The translations under genes and the position numbers were made by a program. Shown here one piece after another: positions 8,562-18,900 of a DNA stretch of 64,000 nucleotides. Source of the DNA: G963665085 sp963665085 (lineage in GTDB: Bacteria; Bacteroidota; Bacteroidia; Bacteroidales; JAAAOM01); assembly GCA_963665085.2 (NCBI GenBank), contig CAXXXS010000001.1, positions 310,001 to 374,000 of the forward strand, given 5' to 3'. The notes beneath the pieces were generated by a model that was not told where the DNA came from, did no database searches, and worked only from the letters and a program-made list of their open reading frames with translations. How positions within the stretch are numbered: position 1 is the stretch's first letter; each line of letters opens with the position of its first letter.

Positions 8562-9779
8562 TTAGGGTTTACTAAACTCTCCCATAAACAGAATCGTATT
8601 CGTTTCTTTTTCTAAAATCATAAACATAAAAGGATGATCGGCAACAAATGTTTTCTTTTCCGGGGAGATCATTGCTGATTTCACACCCATAACAACTGCT
8701 GTTGCAGCGGCAGCTTCCGTACCTTTTTCATTTACTTCAACAAATGCTTTGTGGATAACATCTGTAATTTTTAAATCGTTCTTTTCTCGCATTCTGGAAA
8801 AATCAGCTTTATTGGTAAATGCCTCCTGCATTCCCATTTCCTGGAAATAAGGTATTAACTGATACGAAGTCTCCATCTTAAATTTAGGAAGAGATATATC
8901 TACATCAAAATTCTTAAAACTATCCTGTACTTCCAGAAAATCATCTATCGTAAATTTCTCATTATACCAATTACCAGAAACCTTGTCTTTAGCCAGTGCT
9001 GCAAACAAAGAAAATTTATTTCCTCTATAAGGAATTTCAATACACTGTATTTCTTCGTTTTCATAATAAGATACTTTCTGAGTATTATTCATAAAAGTGG
9101 TTTTTACAGAGCTATTTTCATCAGTAAAGAAATTCATCTGTGTATTTCTTTTTTCTTTGAAAGGCTGGTTCCATTGTCCAAAAAAATAAACGGCATTTAC
9201 CAGTACTGTTCTTGTTTGGGCTGTTAAGGTTCCATATGGAATAATATCTTTAATTTTATCATTGGTCTCCTTCTTAACCCATTCATTTATTCTTTCTCGG
9301 GATTGTTCACGATTTGAATCGTCGATAAAATCTACAGAATAAAAATTCCCTCCATAATATGTTTTCAGATTATCTGTGTAGTCATTCTTTAGATTAAAAT
9401 CTTGTTGAAGCCAGATTGAATTGGTAATACGGAAAAGATTAATACTGTCAGCAGAACTAATACTTTCAGTATTCTCCTCTATCCTTTTGTGAAATACAGA
9501 AGAATTACTCCCAAAATGCATTATAGTCTGAAACTCTTTTTCTGTTTCTCCATCTGCCCCCAGGTAAGCCATTGCCATAGCACTTGAAATACTTATAGGA
9601 GAGAAAAAAGAGTTGCCCTCATTGGTATTTATCGTTTTGAAAAGCTCAAAACCAAACTGATTAACAGATTCATTAAACTGTATTTCCTCTTGATTCTGTA
9701 TACCATTCTGTGGTATACTTTTTTTAATCCCACAACCAAAAACCAATATTGATAGAAAAAGGATGTTAAACTTGTTCAT
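8562..9779 (-). CDS. Serpin-family protease inhibitor, predicted lipoprotein
   Basis: 405-residue serpin with a lipoprotein signal ending in LVFGC (Cys16), so it is probably anchored in the cell envelope. The reactive-loop hinge GTEAAAAT (residues 353-360) has the small residues needed for loop insertion, which marks an inhibitory rather than a dead serpin. The C-terminal serpin signature ADHPFMFMI is present. Counting from the hinge as in antitrypsin puts Lys367 at P1, suggesting trypsin-like targets. The loop is about five residues longer than antitrypsin's, so P1 is uncertain. The gene stands alone, convergent with the RAYT remnant. Confidence 0.9.
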   Translation of the reverse strand: MNKFNILFLSILVFGCGIKKSIPQNGIQNQEEIQFNESVNQFGFELFKTINTNEGNSFFSPISISSAMAMAYLGADGETEKEFQTIMHFGSNSSVFHKRIEENTESISSADSINLFRITNSIWLQQDFNLKNDYTDNLKTYYGGNFYSVDFIDDSNREQSRERINEWVKKETNDKIKDIIPYGTLTAQTRTVLVNAVYFFGQWNQPFKEKRNTQMNFFTDENSSVKTTFMNNTQKVSYYENEEIQCIEIPYRGNKFSLFAALAKDKVSGNWYNEKFTIDDFLEVQDSFKNFDVDISLPKFKMETSYQLIPYFQEMGMQEAFTNKADFSRMREKNDLKITDVIHKAFVEVNEKGTEAAAATAVVMGVKSAMISPEKKTFVADHPFMFMILEKETNTILFMGEFSKP

Positions 9780-9917
9780 GGCGTAATTTTTTTTCTAAGT
9801 TAAAGAAAACAAGAATAATACCAACATCACAAATATCATTCTTCTATTGGCCATTCTAATTTTCTATTACCAAGATAATTTTTAATACTTTCGCAAGAAA
9901 TAATTGAAGGGAAAGTT

Positions 9918-10505
9918 ATGCTGCAGATTGAAAACAAAATATTGAGTTTAGACATCATCCAAGATAAGTTTGCATGCGATATTGAAAAATGTAAGGGTGC
10001 TTGTTGTATTCATGGTGATGCCGGTGCCCCACTTGAGGATAATGAAATAAAACTTTTAGATGAAGAATATGAAAAAATAAAACCTTATCTGAGAAAAGAG
10101 GCTATTGAAGAGATTGAAAAAAAAGGTAAATACTATGTTGACGAAGAGAAAGACACTGTAACAATGCTCGTAAACAAAGAAGAATGTGCTTACGCAATTT
10201 TTGAAAACGGGATTGCCTTTTGCGGAATTGAAAAAGCTTATTTTGATGGAGCTACAACATTTAGAAAACCAGTATCTTGTCACCTCTACCCTATTAGAAC
10301 AAAAACTTATCGTTCGTTCGAAGGTATGCATTACGACAGATGGGATATTTGTAAAGACGCAATTACAAAAGGAGAAAAAGAAGATATTCCGGTTTATATC
10401 TTTGTTAAAGACGCTTTAATCCGAAAATATGGAAAAGACTTTTATAAAGAACTAACGATTGCCGCAGAAGACATCAATAAAAAAGGAATAAATATTAACT
10501 TATAA
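9918..10505 (+). CDS. DUF3109 family protein, cysteine-rich
   Basis: 195-residue soluble protein with a conserved cysteine pattern: CDIEKCKGACC near residues 15-25, then Cys in EECAYAIF, GIAFCGIE, VSCHLYPIR and DICKD. This spacing is typical of DUF3109/YkgJ-like proteins, which probably bind zinc or an iron-sulfur cluster. Function is unknown. A strong bidirectional terminator lies 24 bp after the stop, shared with the convergent ferredoxin gene. Confidence 0.82.
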   Translation: MLQIENKILSLDIIQDKFACDIEKCKGACCIHGDAGAPLEDNEIKLLDEEYEKIKPYLRKEAIEEIEKKGKYYVDEEKDTVTMLVNKEECAYAIFENGIAFCGIEKAYFDGATTFRKPVSCHLYPIRTKTYRSFEGMHYDRWDICKDAITKGEKEDIPVYIFVKDALIRKYGKDFYKELTIAAEDINKKGININL

Positions 10506-10528
10506 TATCACTTCTAAAACATAAAAAA

Positions 10529-10552
10529 AGCCCTACAGAAAACTGTGGGGCT
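10529..10552. terminator. Bidirectional rho-independent terminator
   Basis: AGCCCTACAG (10529-10538), loop AAAA, CTGTGGGGCT (10543-10552): a 10-bp stem with one T-G pair, preceded by an A-run and followed by CTTTT. It sits between convergent genes and can serve both. Confidence 0.8.
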
Positions 10553-10578
10553 CTTTTATATTTTACAGTCCTAACTTT

Positions 10579-10746
10579 TTAACCAGCTGAAATAGCTTCA
10601 ACAGGACAAACATCTGCGCATGCACCGCAATCGATACATGTTTCAGGATCTATTTTATAAATATCTCCTTCAGAAATTGCTTCAGTTGGACATTCGCTTA
10701 TACATGTTCCACATGCTGTGCACTCATCGCTAATTACGTAAGCCAT
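10579..10746 (-). CDS. 2[4Fe-4S] ferredoxin, 55 residues
   Basis: Small electron carrier with two CxxCxxCxxxCP motifs: Cys9/12/15/19 and Cys37/40/43/47. It begins MAYVISDECTACGTC and ends shortly after the second motif, the full length of a clostridial-type ferredoxin. A promoter-like element (10775-10805) and the shared terminator at 10529-10552 make it a monocistronic unit. Its likely role is low-potential electron transfer in anaerobic metabolism. Partners are not indicated by the neighbours. Confidence 0.93.
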   Translation of the reverse strand: MAYVISDECTACGTCISECPTEAISEGDIYKIDPETCIDCGACADVCPVEAISAG

Positions 10747-10774
10747 ATCTTATCTTTTTTTGAAATTAAAGCAA

Positions 10775-10805
10775 CAAAAGTATGTTCATTTTCTTTATTG
10801 ATAAA
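10775..10805 (-). promoter_or_regulatory. Bacteroidota-type promoter of the ferredoxin gene
   Basis: On the minus strand a TTTA box (10802-10805) and TACTTTTG (10775-10782) are 19 bp apart, close to the TTTG / TAnnTTTG consensus. The predicted leader is about 25-30 nt. Confidence 0.5.
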
Positions 10806-10956
10806 GGAAAATCCATCTAAATAACATAATTTGGAATGGATATAAATAAACCATCTAAAATGGATACAACTGACTCTTAATATTCTGACTATCCGATTAG
10901 TGGCTTTACAGAGAATTTTTGTATACATACACCTTTATAAGCCAGTTCTAAATAAC

Positions 10957-11721
10957 CTACTGATTTAACCAATTTTTAAAATTTCTTGACCTATGTAAAC
11001 TAACAATTGTTTCTTCATCTGGCAGAGGATTTAACTCAATTTTAATTCTACTGTTAGACAAAGGGTACATATTCTTAATACATTCAATGTTAACAATATA
11101 TCGTCTGTTAATTCTAAAAAACACACTAGGTTCCAATACTGCCTCTAATTTGTCAAGAGAAAAATCAACATCATAGTTCTCATTGTTTTTTGTACACAAG
11201 AAAACATTCTTCTCCATTACATAGAAATATGCTACTTCTTCTGTTTTTATACTTTTCACTTTTTGTCCCGCATAAACCATAAATCGTTTTTTATAATCAA
11301 CTTCTGGTTTATCCATGATCGAAAGAAGTTGATTTATGTCAACCATATTTTGAGATTTGGAGAAACTTTTAAATTTTACTAAACTTTCTTTTAACTCATC
11401 CTCATCTATTGGCTTTAGTAAATAATCGATGCTATTTAGCTTGAAAGCTTTAATTGCATATTGATCGTAAGCTGTAGTAAATATTATTGGTGTTGATATT
11501 TTAATCTTTTCAAATATTTTAAAACTTAATCCGTCAGACAGATGAATGTCCAGAAATATTAAATCTGCCTCATTCGTTTTCAGCCAGTTAATACTATCTT
11601 CTATTGATCCCAACTTTTCAAGAATCACAGCACTTGGTTCAATTTTAAGAATAAGCCTTTCAAGTTGTTCTGCCAGAAGCTTCTCATCTTCAATAATCAC
11701 TATATTCATTGGATCATGCAT
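10957..11721 (-). CDS. LytTR-family response regulator
   Basis: 254-residue regulator. The receiver domain has EDE near residues 11-13, phospho-acceptor Asp58 in FLDIH and Lys in LLKPI. A LytTR DNA-binding domain fills the C-terminal ~100 residues (FFRINRRYIVN). The start may be Met1 or Met5 (11709); the latter puts the first beta strand (NIVIIED) at the usual place. It begins just after the kinase gene stops (11727), so the two form an operon. Confidence 0.87.
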   Translation of the reverse strand: MHDPMNIVIIEDEKLLAEQLERLILKIEPSAVILEKLGSIEDSINWLKTNEADLIFLDIHLSDGLSFKIFEKIKISTPIIFTTAYDQYAIKAFKLNSIDYLLKPIDEDELKESLVKFKSFSKSQNMVDINQLLSIMDKPEVDYKKRFMVYAGQKVKSIKTEEVAYFYVMEKNVFLCTKNNENYDVDFSLDKLEAVLEPSVFFRINRRYIVNIECIKNMYPLSNSRIKIELNPLPDEETIVSLHRSRNFKNWLNQ

Positions 11722-11726
11722 TTGAA

Positions 11727-12803
11727 TTATTCATCATTCAACATAGGTATTTTTGCCACAAAAAAATCATTCTCAACAATAAACAGAGGTTCAAGCATCG
11801 TTAGAAGCTTATACCTATTCCTTAAGTTTTCCAATCCGACTTTACTTGAATTAACCGGTTCATCGCGTTTTTGAAAATTATTTTTTATAATTAAATATTC
11901 ATCTTCTGTGTACATCTGGACAACAAGTGGTTTTTTATCTGATATAATATTATGTTTAACCGCGTTTTCAAGCAAAAGCTGCAGAGATAATGGAGGAACC
12001 ATAAAATTTAAAAACTTATCGTCTATATTATATTGAATCGTAAAATTTTCATTATATCTTACTTTTTGCAGAAAATAATAAGAATTAACAAAATCAAGCT
12101 CTCTGGATAATTCAACTACAAGTTCTTCTTTAACATCAAGAACATATCTATATATTTTAGAAAATTTTGACACAAACTCTTCTGCCCTTGTTGTATCTGT
12201 TTGAATTAAAGAGCCCAAAACACTTAAACTATTAAATAAGAAATGAGGATTTACCTGGTTTTTTAATGCTTGAAACTGGGATTGAATATTTTCTTTTTCC
12301 AACCTTTCTTTTTCTGTTTTAATTTTCTCTGTTTCGATAATAGAATCTCTCCAGTTCTTTAATAATATTCTCCCTTCAATGACCAAAACAAAGATTGTAT
12401 TAATGATCATCGCAATAATTATGTGATCGAATATATTACTGGCTGCGCTCCCTTCATAATAGGAATAATCAAGAGATATTGTCTTCTGATAAATAAATAA
12501 AATCAAGACAACCCAAAACGAAGAATTGATATTTGTAAGTAGCAACTCAATGGTTAACCGCTTTGAAAAACCTTTATCCCAGGGTAAAGCTACCTTAAGC
12601 CAATTCATAATTTTACCGCATGAAAAAGCTACTACAAAAGTTACATTTACAGTAAATAAATAACCCATAAAAAAATCTATCAATATAAGGGGTATGTTAT
12701 TTATATAATTATAGATAGTATAATATATAGGTACAGAAAGTCCAACAAGTAAAAATGCCTTACTTAATTTCCAATCTATTTTAAACTTTTCGTTTGCTTC
12801 CAT
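11727..12803 (-). CDS. LytS/YehU-type sensor histidine kinase
   Basis: About 358 residues from the Met at 12803, chosen because the 14 residues before it add only aromatic residues with no family character. Four membrane segments occupy residues ~16-145. A coiled-coil linker (155-178) leads to the motif QVNPHFLFN with phospho-acceptor His187, then a HATPase_c domain (NAVKHN; VGLENLRNR). The signal sensed is unknown. It pairs with the LytTR regulator directly downstream. The 235 bp upstream, up to the symporter gene, is AT-rich. Confidence 0.85.
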   Translation of the reverse strand: MEANEKFKIDWKLSKAFLLVGLSVPIYYTIYNYINNIPLILIDFFMGYLFTVNVTFVVAFSCGKIMNWLKVALPWDKGFSKRLTIELLLTNINSSFWVVLILFIYQKTISLDYSYYEGSAASNIFDHIIIAMIINTIFVLVIEGRILLKNWRDSIIETEKIKTEKERLEKENIQSQFQALKNQVNPHFLFNSLSVLGSLIQTDTTRAEEFVSKFSKIYRYVLDVKEELVVELSRELDFVNSYYFLQKVRYNENFTIQYNIDDKFLNFMVPPLSLQLLLENAVKHNIISDKKPLVVQMYTEDEYLIIKNNFQKRDEPVNSSKVGLENLRNRYKLLTMLEPLFIVENDFFVAKIPMLNDE

Positions 12804-13018
12804 CCAATACTTTTTAGTAAAAATATAGAAATAATTCTGTGGCAAATTTATTGTTAGTCATTACTCAAATAAAAAAAACATTGCTGAACCCATAAAAAAT
12901 AAAGTTGAACGAAAAATATCCCTATCTTACTTTTATTCAATAAAAAAAACGTTCCAGAAATTTAATTTTCAGATTTCTAATGAAAATTCAAGTATGGAAT
13001 TAACTTGTTTTATATTTT

Positions 13019-13053
13019 TTTGAAGGTTTTCTAAAACATTCATTATATTTTTG
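13019..13053 (+). promoter_or_regulatory. Candidate promoter of the symporter gene
   Basis: TTTG (13019-13022) and TATTTTTG (13046-13053) are separated by 23 bp, at the long end of the usual range. Predicted leader about 20 nt to the ATG at 13082. Confidence 0.4.
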
Positions 13054-13081
13054 CCGCTAATACTTATAAAATTATACCTAT

Positions 13082-14791
13082 ATGCAGAAATTTCATGAAA
13101 TTCTAAAAGTAATAGATGGAAATATTGGGGGTAGTGAATGGTTTGTATTCCTTTTGTTATTTACCGGATTGTTTTTTACGCTCTATTTAAAATTTCCACA
13201 AATACGGTATTTTAGACATGCACTAAAAATTGTTTCAGGAAAATTTGATAAAAAAGGTGATGAAGGAGACACATCCCACTTCCAGGCTTTAACAACAGCA
13301 CTTTCAGGAACTGTTGGAACCGGGAACATTGCTGGTGTTGCTTTTGCTATTCATTTGGGCGGGCCTGCAGCTCTTTTTTGGATGCTTGTCACTGCATTTT
13401 TTGGTATGACTACCAAATTCGTTGAAGTTACCTTATCGCATAAATACAGAGAAAAAGTTGAAGACGGGTCGATTGCCGGAGGCCCTATGTATTTTATGAA
13501 AAAAAGATTGAATATCACCAAAGATTCGAGCCTGATTAAACGACTGAATATAAATCTTGGGGATAAAGTAATAAAAACAGGTAAATGGTTAGGTGTATTT
13601 TTTGCTTTTGCAACGATTGTTTCATCTTTTGGAACAGGCAGTCTTCCTCAAGTTAACAGTATCTCTAATGCCTTATTTAGCACTTTTGGGGTAAACAAAA
13701 TAGTTTCCGGGGCTTTACTTTCTGTATTACTTGCCCTTGTTATTATTGGGGGAATAAAAAGAATTGCAAAAGTTACATCTAAATTAGTCCCTGCAATGGC
13801 CCTTTTTTATTTTATTGGGGCAATCGCTGTTATTCTTTACAACGCAGAAAATATTTTACCTGCTCTCGCATCAATTTTTTCTGATATCTTTTCAGGAACT
13901 GCAGCAACTGGTGGCTTTTTAGGGGCAACTATTGCTTTTGCTTTTAACAGGGGTGTAAACAGAGGGTTATTTTCAAATGAAGCAGGTCAGGGGAGCGCCC
14001 CTATAGCACACGCTGCAGCAAGGGCACACGAACCAGTTTCTGAAGGAATGGTGGCTATTCTGGAGCCTTTTATTGATACAATTATTATTTGTTCTTTAAC
14101 CGGGCTTGTTATCCTTTCTTCAGGCACATGGAAAGAAAAAATAGAAAATCAATTTCAACTTACAGATGTTGAGATTCTACAGAATGATTCTCCTTCAGGA
14201 GAAGAACTTTTTAATCATATTTCCGATAAAAATAAGCTTAATAATTTCTCCGGGGACTTAGCTATAGCAGATGGAAAAATTACCAATGAAAACATATTGA
14301 TTATTTCTGCCCGATCAGTTGCAGAAGATATTTATTTTAAAAATGAAAATAATGAATTATTTACAGGCCCAATTTCAGTAACAGAAGGCAAGATAGATGA
14401 TAAAGAAGCAATTATCATGACTGGAAAATCCTTAATTCACAGTGCCCCTCTTACTGCAGAATCCTTTAAACGCAGTTATTTCGGTAAATGGGGACAATAC
14501 ATTGTTGCAATTGGACTACTATTATTTGCATTCTCAACTGCTATTTCCTGGTCTTATTATGGAGACAGGGCTATTACTTTTCTTTGGGGCTCAAAATATG
14601 TAGTCTATTATAGGGTGGTTTACGTTCTTGGATTCTTTGTTGCAGCCTTTACAGATACCACAATAATCTGGACATTCTCGGGAATTGCCATTGCCTTTAT
14701 GACAATACCTAACCTTCTAGGATTACTAATTTTAAGAAAAGAAGTAAAATCAACAATTAATGATTACTGGGAAGATTTTAATAATAATTAA
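13082..14791 (+). CDS. Alanine/glycine:cation symporter (AGCS family) with an extra loop domain
   Basis: 569-residue inner-membrane transporter for alanine or glycine with Na+ or H+. Family marks include GTVGTGNIAGVA (77-88) and SNEAGQGSAPIAHAAA (298-313). About ten or eleven membrane segments are visible. Unlike a typical AGCS protein of ~450-500 residues, it has a hydrophilic insertion at about residues 350-458, rich in Asp, Glu and Asn, between two late membrane segments. Its end overlaps the convergent kinase gene by 4 bp. Confidence 0.88.
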   Translation: MQKFHEILKVIDGNIGGSEWFVFLLLFTGLFFTLYLKFPQIRYFRHALKIVSGKFDKKGDEGDTSHFQALTTALSGTVGTGNIAGVAFAIHLGGPAALFWMLVTAFFGMTTKFVEVTLSHKYREKVEDGSIAGGPMYFMKKRLNITKDSSLIKRLNINLGDKVIKTGKWLGVFFAFATIVSSFGTGSLPQVNSISNALFSTFGVNKIVSGALLSVLLALVIIGGIKRIAKVTSKLVPAMALFYFIGAIAVILYNAENILPALASIFSDIFSGTAATGGFLGATIAFAFNRGVNRGLFSNEAGQGSAPIAHAAARAHEPVSEGMVAILEPFIDTIIICSLTGLVILSSGTWKEKIENQFQLTDVEILQNDSPSGEELFNHISDKNKLNNFSGDLAIADGKITNENILIISARSVAEDIYFKNENNELFTGPISVTEGKIDDKEAIIMTGKSLIHSAPLTAESFKRSYFGKWGQYIVAIGLLLFAFSTAISWSYYGDRAITFLWGSKYVVYYRVVYVLGFFVAAFTDTTIIWTFSGIAIAFMTIPNLLGLLILRKEVKSTINDYWEDFNNN

Positions 14792-15873
14792 TTTTTCAGG
14801 ATGGTGAAATAAAATTTGGTCCCTTCATTTACTTTACTTTCTACCCAAATTTTCCCACCATTGCTAAGAATAAAATCTTTAGACAGGACTAATCCAAACC
14901 CGGTTCCCGGCTCGTTATTTGTCCCTTTTGTAGAAACGTGTCTTTCCAAATCAAAAATAAAATCTAGTTTATCTTTTTCGATACCTACACCAGTATCTTC
15001 TACTGTAATTATAATTTCATTACCCTTCTCCTGAGATTTTACGGTTATCGAACCATCACGGGTAAATTTAATTGCATTGCTGATTATGTTCCTGATTACT
15101 GTAGAAATCATATTTTGATCTGCATATCCAACAGCTTTTTTATTGACTTCGTTAAAAAGCTTAACGCCTTTGCTTGTTGCATTTTCAGACAGTAAATGAA
15201 AAATTATTTTTACTGTTTCATTGATATTAAAAAGTTGCTTGTTAACCTCAATCTTTTCGCTTTGGGATTGCGCCCAGTAAAGTAAATTTTCCAGTAATTC
15301 TGAAACCCGGATACTATCTGAATGAGTAGCTTCTAAAATCTGAATTATTTTATCCTTACCATATTGGTCGAAATTTGATACGACCAAATCCAGAAAATTT
15401 ATAATGTTGTTAAAAGGATTTCTAAGCTCATGGGCTATAATAGAAAATAACCTGTCTTTAGTGCTATTCATATTTTGCAGTTGCACCTGGGTTTGACGCA
15501 ATTTGAGCTGAGTCTTTACCCGGGCAATTACCTCATATTCATTAAATGGTTTTGTAATGTAATCAACAGCTCCAAGATTAAACCCCTTTATAATATCATC
15601 AGTCTCATCAAGAACTGTAAGAAAAATTACTGGAATATCTTCTGTTTTAGGATCTTTTTTAATTCGCTCACAAATCTCATAGCCATTCATATTTGGCAAA
15701 ACAATATCTAAAAGAATTAAATCTGGTTTTTCCGCCCCTATAGCTTCAAAGCTTTCTTGACCATTTGTGGCAATCGCAAACCTGTATTTTTCTTTCTCTA
15801 GAATTTGTAATAAAACCTGAATATTTTCTGGGACATCATCAACAATTAAAATCAGAGGTTTGTCTTCTGTCAT
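14788..15873 (-). CDS. Response-regulator/histidine-kinase hybrid (REC-HisKA-HATPase)
   Basis: 361-residue cytoplasmic protein with no membrane segment. An N-terminal receiver domain (phospho-acceptor Asp56 in LLDIVLP, Lys in ITKPF) is followed by a HisKA domain with His148 in AHELRNPF and a HATPase_c domain (NIISNAIKF; DTGVGI; GFGLVLSKDF). This order is common in phosphorelay kinases that take phosphate from another kinase. The large hybrid kinase encoded just upstream on the same strand (38 bp gap) is the obvious partner. Confidence 0.88.
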   Translation of the reverse strand: MTEDKPLILIVDDVPENIQVLLQILEKEKYRFAIATNGQESFEAIGAEKPDLILLDIVLPNMNGYEICERIKKDPKTEDIPVIFLTVLDETDDIIKGFNLGAVDYITKPFNEYEVIARVKTQLKLRQTQVQLQNMNSTKDRLFSIIAHELRNPFNNIINFLDLVVSNFDQYGKDKIIQILEATHSDSIRVSELLENLLYWAQSQSEKIEVNKQLFNINETVKIIFHLLSENATSKGVKLFNEVNKKAVGYADQNMISTVIRNIISNAIKFTRDGSITVKSQEKGNEIIITVEDTGVGIEKDKLDFIFDLERHVSTKGTNNEPGTGFGLVLSKDFILSNGGKIWVESKVNEGTKFYFTILKN

Positions 15874-15911
15874 CGTTATTTTCGGTTTTAAGAAAAGATT
15901 TATTAATAAAG

Positions 15912-18900
15912 TTATTTAAAATTTTCAATGGTTAGTTGAATTTTTTCATAAAGATTTATTAAAGCTTTCAACTTTTTAATATTAAAAGAGTCGGCGCTAC
16001 CAATAAATTCTTTCCCATAACTAATTAACACATCGCTTTCATGTTTGCTCCCAATCTTAATTACTTTTTCTCCAAAATCCCTCCATCTATGAATTTGCAT
16101 CAACTTTGAGTTTTCCAGCCATAGTTCTTCTAATTCATTTTTTATGTTATCAAGTAAAAACTCCCGCCTATCAGAAGACAGTTTTTCAAGATCCGGGGCT
16201 ATATTAAATTCTAAATCATTTTCTTTATTAATAGTTTTATGACCACGTCTCTTATGTTTTAAAAACTTTGCCAATTCCTTACACAAAACCTCATCATCAA
16301 TAGGTTTAGGAATGAAACCAGTTGTGCCAACATGCCTCATTCTTATTTTTTCTTCGGGTAATATGTGTGCAGACATCGGAACAATAGGAATATGTGCCCA
16401 TTCTGGTTTTGATTTAATAATCTTTGTTGCCTCGTATCCATCCATTACAGGCATCTTTATGTCCATTAAAATAACATCAGGAATAATAGATTCGAGCGAC
16501 TTTATAGCTTCTTTACCATTATTTGCTGTGTAAAGCAGGACATTATTATCTTCAAGAAAATACTTGACTAATGCCTGATTATGTGGATTATCCTCAACCA
16601 ATAAAATTTTTGCTTGTAGAAAATCTATTGATCGTTCTGTAATTTCTTCTATTTCTTCTATTGGGGAACTTGTTGCAACTTCAAACAATTCAACGGTAAA
16701 CTGTGAGCCTTTACCCAGTTTACTTGAAACTGTAACAAACCCATCCATCATATCAACAAGTTTACGGGTAATTGTTAGGCCTAAACCGGTTCCCTCAAAT
16801 TTACTGGATTGACCATCCTGCTGTTTAAAAGATTTAAAAATTTCGTTAACCTGATCTTCTGCAATACCTATACCTGTATCTTCTACAGTAAAACTGAGAT
16901 TAATTTTATTGTTGTCTCTATCAAGTGATGTCCCCAAAGCAGAAAGTTTTACGTATCCCTTTTGTGTAAATTTAATTGCATTGCCTACCAAATTAAATAG
17001 AACCTGCCTTAACCTTATCTCATCAAGAACAATTGCTTCCGGTAAATTTGGATCAACCTCTGTGATAAATTGTATTCCTTTTTCCTTTGCTTTAAGTTTA
17101 AATATATTTTGAATTTCGTCTATTATCTTCCTGGGAGATAAGGGCCTGTTTTCTATCCTCATTTTCCCAGCTTCAATTTTAGAAAGATCTAAAATATCAT
17201 TAATAAGTGCCAATAGGTTTTTACCACTTTCCCTGATAATTTCAATATGTTCTTTTTGGTTTTCATCAACGATCTTCTTTGATAATAATTTTGCATAACC
17301 AAGAATAGCATTCATAGGGGTCCGGATCTCATGGCTCATGTTAGCAAGAAACTCACTTTTTAATGCATTCGCTTTCTCTGCTGCATCTTTCGCTTCAAGG
17401 GTTGATTGTTCGCTCAGTTTTAATTTTTCTAATATCTCTTTTTTTGCCAGATAATTACCCAATAAATTCGATACGATTTTAAGCAATTCAACCTCTAGCT
17501 TCTCCCAGGTCCTTATCTCTTTACATTCATCAATTCCTATTATCCCATAAAACCGATCGTTTACTAAGATGGGGAAGGCCATGACTGATACTACATTTCT
17601 TTCTTTATAATATTCCTTTAATCCATTCTCAAAAGTTGTTATGTTATTCGATAATATACTCCCTTTACCTGTAATTGAATCTCTCAGGAATTCATAGTCT
17701 GCACTTGCTTTTTCGTCCCGTTTAATAACATGGGACACGCCCCCCTTTTCAAGCCATTCGTACAACTTGAAGGTTATAAACTTATTTTCAATATTTTCAA
17801 AAACATATACCCTGCTCGATCTTGTTATTGTACCCATTAGGGTAATTGCTTTATGTATTACTATTTCATTCTCCTCAAGAGAATTAAACATATTGGAGAT
17901 ATTGGAAATATATTCCTGCTGTAATAAATTTTTCTTTATTTTCTCTTCTGCAAGTCTTTCTAACGTAACATCTGTTGCAGAACAAATAACAAAATCAACA
18001 TTTCCTTCATCGTTAATACTTGGAGAAAACATCATAGAAAGTAATCTTTTTTCGCCTTTCCCATTTAATGTCCATAATTCTTTAAAAAGAGATGATTTTG
18101 TTTTGTATACATTTAAACTATTTGTAATTGCATCTCCAAGTTCATTTGATGGTAATACTTCAGCAACTGGCCTGTATGAAATTTCTTCTATAGTTTTACC
18201 AAGAAATTCTGCGTGAGCTTGGTTTACGATACCATATTCATATGGGGTTTTTAAATACCAAATCTGAATTTTAATGTTATTTATTAATAACTCCAATTCT
18301 GAAGTTTTTTGTTTTAAGTTCTTTTGGTTTTCTTTTATTAGTTCATTTATCCTTCTAATCTCCCTGTTTTGAGCCAGGTAACTCATATTTTGAGTAGATA
18401 CTTCCAGATTAAGATTTTTTAATTCTTGTTCGTACTCAACCTGTTGGGTAATATCGTTTATTATTAAAATAACATTCTGAGAATTATCTGATTTATTTGG
18501 TAATGCCGTACAGTCCAACCAAATATTTTCATCTTCAAACTCGAACTCAATCTCAACTTTTTTATTTATTAAAACCTTTTTCGTTGTACATGCTCCAACA
18601 ATTTCAGAAAGCTTTATAAATGGTTTATCTAAAACTTCTAGTTTTTTATCAATAAGTTCTTCCTGTTTTACTCCCAGAATTTTCAAGGCTTTCCTATTAC
18701 TGGAAACACATACTCTTGATGAGTTAAAAATCAAAATCCCCAGCGGCAGATTTTCAACAAGATTACGAACAAAATCAAGAGTTGCAACCAGTTTAACTTC
18801 CTCGTTCTTTTGTTTTGTTATGTCAATCATTAATCCCCGAAATCCTTTTTGTCTAGCATTCTCATAAATCGGAGAAAGTATTACAAAACAAGGAAATGTA

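Noticed and set aside
17767..18216. 149-codon plus-strand frame
   Set aside because: Inside the hybrid kinase gene on the other strand; no independent evidence.
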